NCBI RefSeq assembly: GCF_002356295.1
Contig: NZ_AP018042.1
Location: 1,148,361 to 1,212,360, forward strand
Length of the DNA: 64,000 nt
Direction of reading: 5' to 3'
Source of the DNA: Labilibaculum antarcticum
GTDB lineage: Bacteria; Bacteroidota; Bacteroidia; Bacteroidales; Marinifilaceae
The position numbers were made by a program, and so were the translations under genes. The notes under the pieces were generated by a model. The model was not told the origin of the DNA and ran no database searches. It was given only the letters and a program-made list of their open reading frames with translations. Shown here piece after piece: positions 37,256 to 45,672 of the stretch. Positions within the stretch are counted from its first letter, which is position 1. Every line of letters starts with the position of its first letter.

Positions 37256-38788
37256 ATGTTTAAAGGACATCCTAAAGGACTTATTCCTGCCGCTTTAGCA
37301 AACATGGGAGAACGATTTGGCTTCTACACCATGATGGCTATTTTGGTATTATTTTTACAAGCAAAATTTAATTTAGATGGAGCTAATGCTGGTATTATTT
37401 ACTCTATTTTCTATTTTTCGATTTACATCTTAGCATTAGTCGGAGGTGTTATCGCTGATAAAATTAACAACTTCAAAGGTACCATTCTAACTGGTTTAGT
37501 TATGATGGCTGCTGGTTATGTTATTCTAGCAATACCTACACCTACACCAGTAGCCAGTGTTCCATTTTACCTAACTATTACATTAATTGGATTATTTGTA
37601 ATTGCTTTTGGTAATGGCCTTTTTAAGGGAAACCTTCAAGCTTTAGTTGGCCAAATGTATGATTCTCCTGAGTATGAAAAACTGAGAGATTCTGGGTTCT
37701 CATTATTCTATATGTTTATCAATGTTGGTGGTATTTTTGCTCCAATTGCGGCTATTGTGATGAGAAACTGGTGGTTAGGTAAAAATCAATTACAATATGA
37801 TGCAAGTTTACCTGAATATTGCCATAGTTTCATTAATGGTAATATTTCTGATGCTTCAATGGCTACATTTCAAGAGTTTGCTGATAAAGCAAGTGGAGCA
37901 CCTGTTGCTGATTTAGCTGAATTTGCAAATAGGTACTTAAATGTATTTAACACTGGTTTCCATTATGCTTTTGGAACGGCAATTTTTGCGATGGTTATCT
38001 CAATTTTAGTATTCATCAAAAACAAAAAACAATTTCCAAATCCAAAAGGATCAGAGGAAGCTGCAAAAGGTTCCGGTTATACTAAAGAGGAAGTAAAGAT
38101 GGAAGCTAAGGAAATTAAACAACGTATGTATGCTTTATTAGCTGTGTTCTCTGTTGTTATTTTCTTTTGGTTCTCTTTCCACCAAAATGGATTAACATTA
38201 ACATTATTTGCTAAGGATTACACCTTACTTCAAATAGGAAGCTGGGATTTTTCAGTAGAAATTTTCCAATCAATGAATCCAATCTTTGTAGTAGGATTAA
38301 CTCCTATTTTAGTAGGTATCTTCGGTTGGTTACGAGCTAGAGGTATGGAACCTTCAACTCCAAAGAAAATCGCTATAGGTATGGGGATCGCTTGTTTGGC
38401 TTTTGTTGTTATGATGTTAGGCTCATTCGGTTTACCATTATGGGAAACTATTACTCCATCTGCAGGTGGTACTCCACTTATGGATTCTCAGCGTGTTGCT
38501 CCTTACCTATTACTAGGAACTTATTTCATTTTAACTGTTGCTGAACTTTTTATCAGCCCAATGGGTATTTCTTTTGTTTCTAAAGTTGCCCCTCCTCAGT
38601 ACCAAGGGCTGATGCAAGGTGGATGGTTAGGTGCTACTGCACTAGGAAATGGATTATTATGGATCGGCGCAGTATTATATCAGACTATCCCAGTTTGGAT
38701 GACTTGGAGTATTTTCGTTATCGCTACAGCAATCTCGATGTTTACAATTATTTTTATGGTAAAATGGTTAGAAAGAGTTTCTAAATAA
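37256..38788 (+). CDS. POT/PTR2-family peptide transporter
   Basis: This 510-residue inner-membrane protein has about 12-14 helices. It carries the proton-coupled oligopeptide transporter signature: MGERFGFYTMMAILVLFL (ExxERF-type motif) near the N-terminus, GNGLFKGNLQALVGQMY, and FISPMGISFVSKVAPPQYQGLMQG in the C-terminal half. It probably imports di- and tripeptides with protons. It is monocistronic, with its own promoter box and terminator. Confidence 0.93.
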   Translation: MFKGHPKGLIPAALANMGERFGFYTMMAILVLFLQAKFNLDGANAGIIYSIFYFSIYILALVGGVIADKINNFKGTILTGLVMMAAGYVILAIPTPTPVASVPFYLTITLIGLFVIAFGNGLFKGNLQALVGQMYDSPEYEKLRDSGFSLFYMFINVGGIFAPIAAIVMRNWWLGKNQLQYDASLPEYCHSFINGNISDASMATFQEFADKASGAPVADLAEFANRYLNVFNTGFHYAFGTAIFAMVISILVFIKNKKQFPNPKGSEEAAKGSGYTKEEVKMEAKEIKQRMYALLAVFSVVIFFWFSFHQNGLTLTLFAKDYTLLQIGSWDFSVEIFQSMNPIFVVGLTPILVGIFGWLRARGMEPSTPKKIAIGMGIACLAFVVMMLGSFGLPLWETITPSAGGTPLMDSQRVAPYLLLGTYFILTVAELFISPMGISFVSKVAPPQYQGLMQGGWLGATALGNGLLWIGAVLYQTIPVWMTWSIFVIATAISMFTIIFMVKWLERVSK

Positions 38789-38807
38789 ACTAATCAGAAA
38801 TATATCT

Positions 38808-38838
38808 AAAACCGCCTCACATTGGGGCGGTTTTTTTT
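38808..38838 (+). terminator. rho-independent terminator after the POT gene
   Basis: A 9-bp stem (AAAACCGCC at 38808-38816, GGCGGTTTT at 38826-38834), extended by two further pairs, with a 5-nt loop and a run of eight T. Confidence 0.9.
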
Positions 38839-38933
38839 ATGCCTGCAACTCTCCAATCAAATATTCTATACACCAATCAATAAAATCAAATAGAATTCTT
38901 TCATCCTATTTCAGACATAAAGGTATTTTATAT

Positions 38934-38941
38934 TATATTTG
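38934..38941 (+). promoter_or_regulatory. -7 promoter box upstream of the DUF6787-type gene and hemF
   Basis: TATATTTG fits TAnnTTTG; the predicted start near 38948 gives a 58-nt leader. Confidence 0.5.
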
Positions 38942-39005
38942 TCCCTATTCAAAACTATTCTAAATAATACCGATAGATATTTAATTTTAAAATCATATAA
39001 AACAC

Positions 39006-39317
39006 ATGTTTGAAAAACTTAAAAAACGTTGGGAGATCACCTCTAACATCCAATTAATTCTTATTCTTATCACCTTTTCGGTTACCGGAAGTCTTTCTGT
39101 TATGGTTCGCAAGCCCGTTTTTGAGTACATGTCCATTGGACCAGATACCAACCTCCTGATTAAAGTTTTCATGAGTATTTTAATCATTACCCCAACCTAT
39201 CAGGTATTCTTACTAATTGTTGGCAGTCTGTTAGGTCAATTCCGCTTTTTTTGGAAATTCGAGAAGAAAATGCTGAGCCGTTTTATTCCGAAAAAGAAAG
39301 AACAACCGCTATCCTAG
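39006..39317 (+). CDS. small membrane protein, DUF6787-type
   Basis: This 103-residue protein opens with FEKLKKRWEITSNIQLILILITFSVTGS, has two membrane helices, and ends with a basic tail (RFIPKKKEQP). The pattern of a KxRWxI start, two helices and a basic tail matches the small DUF6787 family of Bacteroidota, whose function is unknown. It starts 58 bp after a likely promoter and 36 bp before hemF, so it is probably co-transcribed with hemF. Confidence 0.75.
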   Translation: MFEKLKKRWEITSNIQLILILITFSVTGSLSVMVRKPVFEYMSIGPDTNLLIKVFMSILIITPTYQVFLLIVGSLLGQFRFFWKFEKKMLSRFIPKKKEQPLS

Positions 39318-39353
39318 AAAAACGATACTGAACCAGAACACAATCACACTCAT

Positions 39354-40247
39354 ATGAATAAAGAAATAATCGCCGAAAAATTTCGCCAATTACAAGATAG
39401 AATATGCAAAGCCATTGAAACAACCGATGGGAAAGCTATTTTTATTCAAGATAATTGGGACCGCGAAGGAGGTGGTGGCGGCAGGAGTCGGGTAATTAAG
39501 AATGGGGAAATTATTGAAAAAGGCGGAGTTCAATTCTCTGCTGTTCACGGCGAATTACCAGAGAAAATAAAAACCAAACTTAAACTTTCCGATTCAAATT
39601 TCTTTGCTACAGGGGTATCACTAATCATGCATCCCGAAAACCCACATGTACCAATTATTCACATGAATGTTCGTTACTTCGAATTAGAGGATGGCAACTA
39701 TTGGTTTGGTGGTGGTATTGATCTTACTCCTATTTATATAAATGTAGATCAAGCCAAATATTTTCACCGGAAACTGAAAGAAGTATGCGATCGTTATCAT
39801 CCTGAATATTATTCTAAATTTAAAAACTGGGCCGATGATTATTTTTATTTACCCTTTCGGGATGAAACACGCGGTGCCGGAGGTATTTTCTTTGATCAAC
39901 TAAATGGAACAGATGGTTTAAGTAAAGTGGAGATTTTTAATTTCATAATGGATGTAGGTAATTTATTCGCACCTCTATATTGCGGAATAATGAGCCAGAA
40001 CAAAGAGGAAAGCTATTCGGAAAAAGAAAAAGACTGGCAATTGCACCGACGAGGAAGATATGTAGAATTTAATCTGGTGCTTGACAAGGGAACCAAATTT
40101 GGATTAGACACCAATGGAAGAACAGAATCGATTTTGATCAGCATGCCTCCTGAAGTGAAATGGACCTACCAATACACAATTGAAAGCGATTCCAAAGAAG
40201 AACTAACACTTTCTCTTCTAAAAAAAGGAATTAATTGGGTGGAATAA
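39354..40247 (+). CDS. hemF: oxygen-dependent coproporphyrinogen III oxidase
   Basis: This 297-residue protein matches HemF: WDREGGGGGRSRVI near residue 40, MHPENPHVPIIHMNVRYFE, WFGGGIDLTPIY and RGAGGIFFDQLN. It converts coproporphyrinogen III to protoporphyrinogen IX with O2. This implies that the organism makes heme when oxygen is present, although it also carries an oxygen-sensitive nitrogenase. hemH, the last enzyme of the pathway, follows after 137 bp. Confidence 0.97.
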   Translation: MNKEIIAEKFRQLQDRICKAIETTDGKAIFIQDNWDREGGGGGRSRVIKNGEIIEKGGVQFSAVHGELPEKIKTKLKLSDSNFFATGVSLIMHPENPHVPIIHMNVRYFELEDGNYWFGGGIDLTPIYINVDQAKYFHRKLKEVCDRYHPEYYSKFKNWADDYFYLPFRDETRGAGGIFFDQLNGTDGLSKVEIFNFIMDVGNLFAPLYCGIMSQNKEESYSEKEKDWQLHRRGRYVEFNLVLDKGTKFGLDTNGRTESILISMPPEVKWTYQYTIESDSKEELTLSLLKKGINWVE

Positions 40248-40384
40248 GTGCAATCACTATTATTTCTCAAATCAAAAAACAAATCGCAGTTTGATTTGTT
40301 TAGTAGTGGAAGAAAAATTTTATTACTTTAAGCTGGGAAATAGCATAACATTTCCCTTTTGTCTCAATAATTAACGCGATTATC

Positions 40385-41398
40385 ATGTCAAAAAAAACTA
40401 CTGTTTTACTCCTTAATTTAGGAACACCAAAAAGTCCTAACGTATCTGATGTTCGTAAATATCTTTTTGAATTTCTAAATGATCCGAGAGTAATTGACAT
40501 TCCATGGTTATTGCGCAAAATATTAGTGAACCTTATTATTGTTCCTTTTCGAGCCAAAGGTTCATCAAAAATCTATAAACAAGTATGGACAAAAGATGGA
40601 TCACCATTACTAATTTATGGCGAGAAAGTAAAAGATTTGCTTCAAAAGGAACTGGATTCCAATTTTACTGTTGAATTGGCCATGCGCTATGAACAACCAT
40701 CAATGAAGAGCGTTCTGGATAAAATACAAAAGGATATGCCACAGCGGCTAATTATTCTGCCAATGTATCCGCAATACGCTTCCTCATCAACAGGCTCAAC
40801 TTTTCAGAAGGCAATGGAAATTATCAAATCATGGGAAGTTATTCCTGATGTCAGATTTATTAATCAATTCTTCGACCATGAAGGATATCTGGAAACTATT
40901 GTTGAAAATGCACAAAAGAATGATTTAAACGATTTTGATCATTTTATATTCTCCTACCACGGTTTACCAATTCGCCAAATAAACAAAGTTCATCCTAACC
41001 GGAATTGTTTTAAATGCGATTGTCACAAAAAGTTCATTCCGGAAACAGATTACTATTGCTATCGCTCGACCTGCTTCGAGACCAGTCGCTTATTGGCTGA
41101 GAAATTATCTATTCCTAAAGAAAAATACACGGTTTCTTTTCAATCCCGATTGAACAAAAACTGGTTGGAACCTTTCTCTGATAAGATTGTGGAAGAAAAA
41201 GCCAAAAAAGGAGCTAAAAAGATTCTTGTTTTCAGTCCTGCGTTTGTTGCTGATTGCTTGGAAACAACAGTTGAAATTGGGATTGAATATAGAGAAATTT
41301 TCGAAAAAAATGGTGGAGAGAAATTAGTTTTGGTTGAAAGTCTAAACGATCATCCGAAATGGATTGCCACCTTAAAGGATTTGGTTTTAAAAGCATAA
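40385..41398 (+). CDS. hemH: ferrochelatase
   Basis: This 337-residue protein matches HemH: LLLNLGTPKSPNVSDVRKYLFEFLNDPRV at the start, YPQYASSSTGS, the SYHGLPIRQI catalytic His segment, and FSPAFVADCLETTVEIG. It inserts Fe2+ into protoporphyrin IX. A cluster of cysteines (CFKCDC, then YCYRSTCF) in the middle resembles the metal-binding segments of some ferrochelatases. It follows hemF on the same strand. Confidence 0.97.
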   Translation: MSKKTTVLLLNLGTPKSPNVSDVRKYLFEFLNDPRVIDIPWLLRKILVNLIIVPFRAKGSSKIYKQVWTKDGSPLLIYGEKVKDLLQKELDSNFTVELAMRYEQPSMKSVLDKIQKDMPQRLIILPMYPQYASSSTGSTFQKAMEIIKSWEVIPDVRFINQFFDHEGYLETIVENAQKNDLNDFDHFIFSYHGLPIRQINKVHPNRNCFKCDCHKKFIPETDYYCYRSTCFETSRLLAEKLSIPKEKYTVSFQSRLNKNWLEPFSDKIVEEKAKKGAKKILVFSPAFVADCLETTVEIGIEYREIFEKNGGEKLVLVESLNDHPKWIATLKDLVLKA

Positions 41399-41453
41399 TC
41401 ACGATACTTAAAAACAGCTTAAATCAGTCTCAGATTATTTAAAATAATTTTAT

Positions 41454-41933
41454 CTAAATCGGCGAAAACTCCCAAAAATACATGGACGGACTGCACTCCT
41501 TAAAGCCTTCCGAAAGGTAAAGATTTTGAGCTGTTTGATTGTCGTTGCGAACTTCTAAAGTTATTTTGCAACAATCTCTGTTTCTGGCAATGGCCTTAAC
41601 AGACTGCATTAAGAACCTCCCCACTCCTTTTCCACGATAATCTGGCAAGACAATGAGATCATGAATATTAATAAGGGAAGACATTTGAAAGGTAGAAAAA
41701 TTCACAAAACAATTGGCCAAAGCAATATATCCCCCATCAATTTTCACTAACACACCAATATAATTGGCCTGATTTTTTAAACCTTTTACTAAATCTTGAA
41801 AGGAATCAACATGCAAGGGTTTTTCACAACCCATCCGATCCAACATATACGTATTCATTAAATTGAACAATGCAGTCTGATGATTTTGATCATCAAGATT
41901 CAACTCTACAAAGGAATAAGAAAGTGTGGTCAT
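41454..41933 (-). CDS. GNAT-family N-acetyltransferase
   Basis: This 159-residue protein has the GNAT fold. The acetyl-CoA loop is LPDYRGKGVGRFLMQSV (Q/RxxGxG/A type), followed by ITLEVRNDNQTAQNLYLSEGFKE, the usual C-terminal region. The substrate is unknown. It lies 48 bp downstream of the NifA-like regulator gene on the same strand and could share its transcript, but a role in nitrogen fixation is not indicated. Confidence 0.88.
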   Translation of the reverse strand: MTTLSYSFVELNLDDQNHQTALFNLMNTYMLDRMGCEKPLHVDSFQDLVKGLKNQANYIGVLVKIDGGYIALANCFVNFSTFQMSSLINIHDLIVLPDYRGKGVGRFLMQSVKAIARNRDCCKITLEVRNDNQTAQNLYLSEGFKECSPSMYFWEFSPI

Positions 41934-41981
41934 ATTTTCAGTTTGTAAAAGTCTTTATCGTTTCGGTACTAATTTTAAAAT

Positions 41982-43538
41982 TTACACTTTAAAACGCCAG
42001 GTCTCAATCTCATATTTTTTCACTCTTGTTCCCAACATTCTTTCTGTAACACAAAGTAATTCAGCCGCTTTCGTCACATTCCCCGACGTTGTAGTAAGTG
42101 CGTCACGAATCAATTGTTTTTCAAGTTGTTCAACCACAACCATCATACCACCTTCCATTGTACTGTTTGTTGAATCTGCCGTTTGAAGAGTTGGAGGCAG
42201 ATCATAGCTATGAACTACATTATCCTTGGCCATAATGCACGATCGTTCAATTACATTTTCAAGTTCCCTAATGTTACCAGGCCAACGATGAACCATCAAC
42301 ATATTTAATGCAGATGTTGTTATTCTTTTAATTTGAAAATTATTCTTCCGATTAAATTTATCGATAAAATGATCCACCAAAATGGGAATATCATCTCTTC
42401 TATGTCGTAAAGGAGGTATGAATATTGGGAAAACATTTATCCTATAATAAAAATCCTCTCTAAAATCACCCTTCTCGATTAGCTCCTCCAAATTACGATT
42501 TGTTGCAGCTACTATTCGCACATTCACTTTAATGGTTTTAGAACCACCCACTCGTTCAAATTCCCTTTCCTGTAAAACCCGTAACAATTTCACTTGCGTA
42601 GATAAAGGCAAGTCACCTATTTCGTCGAGAAATAATGTACCGCCATCAGCCAATTCAAATCTTCCTTTTCGCATTTGATCAGCTCCAGTATAGGCCCCTT
42701 TTTCATGTCCAAAAAGCTCACTCTCGATTAAGCTTTCTGGCAATGCCGAACAATTCACTTTAATAAGCTTATGATCCTTTTGTTTGCTTTTATTATGTAT
42801 TTCCTCTGCAAACAGCTCTTTTCCAATCCCACTTTCACCGCGTAATAAAACCGTACTATTTGTTTGAGCCACCCGATTTACCAAAGCGTACAAATCACAC
42901 ATCTTACCCGAGTTTCCAATAATGTTATGCGGCTTACGGCTATCGAGCTGACTTTGTAATTCTCTATTGTGCTCTCGTAATGCTTCTAATTCTTCAACTT
43001 TACCTTGCTTATAACGAGCCGTTTTTGCAATCATCGATCCAACAATACTTAATAGTTGAATATCCTCATTAACCGAAATGTTGGAATTGTAAATTCTTAC
43101 CACACTTAAAGCTCCAGTAACCACATTATCGAGCAAAAGTGGCACACAAATAAATGTTAATTCCTGTCCATCTTTAGTAAGCTCCGTTTTAATCTTGTTG
43201 ATAAAAAGTTTCGATTTTGATATTTCTGAAATTACAACTGGTCTGGCCAATTCAACAACCTTACCAATAATCCCTTCACCCAAATCATACTTTCCTCTTG
43301 CTTGCTGCGACACACTTAAACCATATGCTGCCTCAATCATCATTCGGTTTGTGTGCCGATTGAAAATGGTGATAAAACTTCTTTCGGCATTCAAGTGTTT
43401 CACCAAACAGGATAAGATTGGTGACAAATCCTTTTTTAATTCATTACTGTTTAAAAGTCGTTGGCTTATATCGAAAAGAAGAGACATCTCACTAAAACCA
43501 TAACATTCGTCGCCAGCTTTATTACATTTTAAACTCAT
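41982..43538 (-). CDS. nifA: NifA-like sigma-54-dependent activator (GAF-AAA-HTH)
   Basis: I chose the ATG at 43538 (518 residues; MSLKCNKAGDEC). A promoter box lies just upstream and inside the longer 43592 frame. Domains: an N-terminal GAF (about residues 25-190); a AAA+ domain with Walker A GESGIGKE near 233, a GAYTGA sigma-54 contact loop near 281 (Phe to Tyr variant of GAFTGA), FLDEIGDL Walker B, and RHRRDDIP; and a C-terminal Fis-type helix-turn-helix (GNVTKAAELLCVTERML). The GAF-AAA-HTH plan and divergent position next to nifH fit NifA. The Cys-rich interdomain linker of oxygen-sensitive alphaproteobacterial NifA is missing. The only N-terminal pair is Cys5 and Cys13, and there is no nifL. 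The identity as the nif activator is inferred from context. Confidence 0.85.
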   Translation of the reverse strand: MSLKCNKAGDECYGFSEMSLLFDISQRLLNSNELKKDLSPILSCLVKHLNAERSFITIFNRHTNRMMIEAAYGLSVSQQARGKYDLGEGIIGKVVELARPVVISEISKSKLFINKIKTELTKDGQELTFICVPLLLDNVVTGALSVVRIYNSNISVNEDIQLLSIVGSMIAKTARYKQGKVEELEALREHNRELQSQLDSRKPHNIIGNSGKMCDLYALVNRVAQTNSTVLLRGESGIGKELFAEEIHNKSKQKDHKLIKVNCSALPESLIESELFGHEKGAYTGADQMRKGRFELADGGTLFLDEIGDLPLSTQVKLLRVLQEREFERVGGSKTIKVNVRIVAATNRNLEELIEKGDFREDFYYRINVFPIFIPPLRHRRDDIPILVDHFIDKFNRKNNFQIKRITTSALNMLMVHRWPGNIRELENVIERSCIMAKDNVVHSYDLPPTLQTADSTNSTMEGGMMVVVEQLEKQLIRDALTTTSGNVTKAAELLCVTERMLGTRVKKYEIETWRFKV

Positions 43539-43565
43539 ATTCGAATATTTAAGGGGATACTCTTG

Positions 43566-43573
43566 CAAAATTA
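43566..43573 (-). promoter_or_regulatory. -7 promoter box for the nifA-like gene
   Basis: TAATTTTG on the minus strand (CAAAATTA on the plus strand) fits TAnnTTTG. It predicts a start near 43559, about 20 nt before the ATG at 43538, which argues against the longer start at 43592. Confidence 0.55.
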
Positions 43574-43651
43574 CATAAAAAATAAGACCCACTTATCCAA
43601 AACACACCCCACTTCGCTTATTTATGCTTATTTTAAATACCAACCCTTTCC

Positions 43652-43717
43652 TTAGGGGGTTGTCAGGCGTTAATGATATGCCTTTTACAACAAGCGCCCC
43701 ACTAAAACAACCCCTAA
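43652..43717. repeat. inverted repeat in the nif control region
   Basis: TTAGGGGGTTGT (43652-43663) faces ACAACCCCTAA (43707-43717). The arms are complementary except for one extra G, with 43 bp between them. A protein-binding role is possible. Confidence 0.65.
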
Positions 43718-43765
43718 TACATAAGAACCGCTTTTAATAGAGTTCCGAGTCCTCACTTCAAATTT

Positions 43766-43777
43766 TGTATAAATACA
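43766..43777. repeat. short dyad in the nif control region
   Basis: TGTAT-AA-ATACA is a 12-bp dyad; a further TGTAT follows at 43782-43786. Confidence 0.5.
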
Positions 43778-43936
43778 TTTTTGTATGAAAAAAATAATAA
43801 AATAGATAGCAATCCCTTACTGAATCAACAATAATACACTAAGATTCAAATATGTACTTAAAAACTAAATTTCTTACAATTCTGTAGGATTTCGACGCGC
43901 GATTAATGAACACCAAACTCCAGTAAACCCACATAA

Positions 43937-44878
<942 letters not shown>

Positions 44879-44936
44879 TAAATCCTACTCAAATTAACAA
44901 AACACATAATCCAAAACATTTAAAACAATACAGACT

Positions 44937-45263
44937 ATGTTAATGATAAAAGCAATAATTCGTCCTGAAAAAACCAATAAAGTCTTAAAAGCTCTATTCG
45001 AATCAGGATACATCGCTGTAACAAAAATGCCAGTGGTTGGTCGCGGTAAGCAACGAGGAATAAAAATCGGTGATGTTACTTACGATGAACTACCTAAGGA
45101 AATGCTAATAATGGTTATAAAAGATGAAGACAAAGACTTCGCCATCAGTACCATTCTGGATGCTGCCAAATCATCACCCAAAGGAGCCTTTGGTGATGGG
45201 AAAATATTTGTATCCCCAGTTGATGAAGCTTACACAATAAGTAGAGGCACCAAAGAATTATAA
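44937..45263 (+). CDS. nifI1: nitrogen regulatory PII-like protein NifI1
   Basis: This 108-residue PII-family protein opens MIKAIIRPEKTNKVLKALFESGY and has a T-loop region (VVGRGKQRGIKIGDVTYDEL) and the C-terminal GDGKIFVSPVDEAYTIS. Its position between nifH and nifD, paired with a second PII gene, identifies NifI1. In methanogens, NifI1 and NifI2 form a complex that inhibits NifDK when ammonia is present and is relieved by 2-oxoglutarate and ATP. The same role is inferred here. Confidence 0.95.
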   Translation: MLMIKAIIRPEKTNKVLKALFESGYIAVTKMPVVGRGKQRGIKIGDVTYDELPKEMLIMVIKDEDKDFAISTILDAAKSSPKGAFGDGKIFVSPVDEAYTISRGTKEL

Positions 45264-45281
45264 ATCTAAAAACTCGAAGGT

Positions 45282-45662
45282 ATGAAGTGTATAATGTCCA
45301 TTATCAAAATTAATAAAATGAACAAAACCAAAAGGGCTTTACGTGATGCCGGATTTTCTTCGATGACTGCAACAGGTAGTGTTTTCGGACGTGGCAAAGG
45401 TCTTTGGGATGCTAAAGTTTTAGAAGGTGTGAAGAATGATCAACCGGAAGCATTAGAGCTTTTAGGAAAAGAACCAAGACTTCGCCCTCAACGCGTACTT
45501 CAAGTTGTTGTTCCAGACCATAAAGTATCAGAATGTATTGAAACAATAATTGAAGCAAACCAATCAAAAACCCCAGGAGATGGTAAAATTTTCGTTTTGC
45601 CTGTAAATGAAGCGATACGTGTAAGAACTGCAGAAAGCGGTGATCAAGTTCTGGATAATTAA
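45282..45662 (+). CDS. nifI2: nitrogen regulatory PII-like protein NifI2
   Basis: This 126-residue PII-family protein has the longer T-loop typical of NifI2 (GSVFGRGKGLWDAKVLEGVKN and following) and the C-terminal GDGKIFVLPVNEAIRVRT. It starts 18 bp after nifI1 and ends 10 bp before the nifD start. It probably binds NifD directly as part of the NifI1-NifI2 inhibitor (family knowledge). Its presence marks the methanogen/clostridial/Chlorobi-type nif arrangement. Confidence 0.95.
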   Translation: MKCIMSIIKINKMNKTKRALRDAGFSSMTATGSVFGRGKGLWDAKVLEGVKNDQPEALELLGKEPRLRPQRVLQVVVPDHKVSECIETIIEANQSKTPGDGKIFVLPVNEAIRVRTAESGDQVLDN

Positions 45663-45672
45663 ACGAAAAGCT

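Noticed and set aside
40277-40301. Hairpin AAACAAATC/GATTTGTTT between hemF and hemH as a terminator
   Set aside because: The stem is good but AT-rich and no T-run follows, so termination is doubtful.
43539-43592. Longer start for the NifA-like regulator at 43592
   Set aside because: The extension is atypical, and a -7 promoter box at 43566-43573 lies inside it; the ATG at 43538 fits better.
43887-43900. GG-N10-GC pair as a sigma-54 promoter of nifH
   Set aside because: The flanking bases (GGATT and CGCGC) do not match TGGCAC or TTGCA, and it is about 155 bp from the gene.
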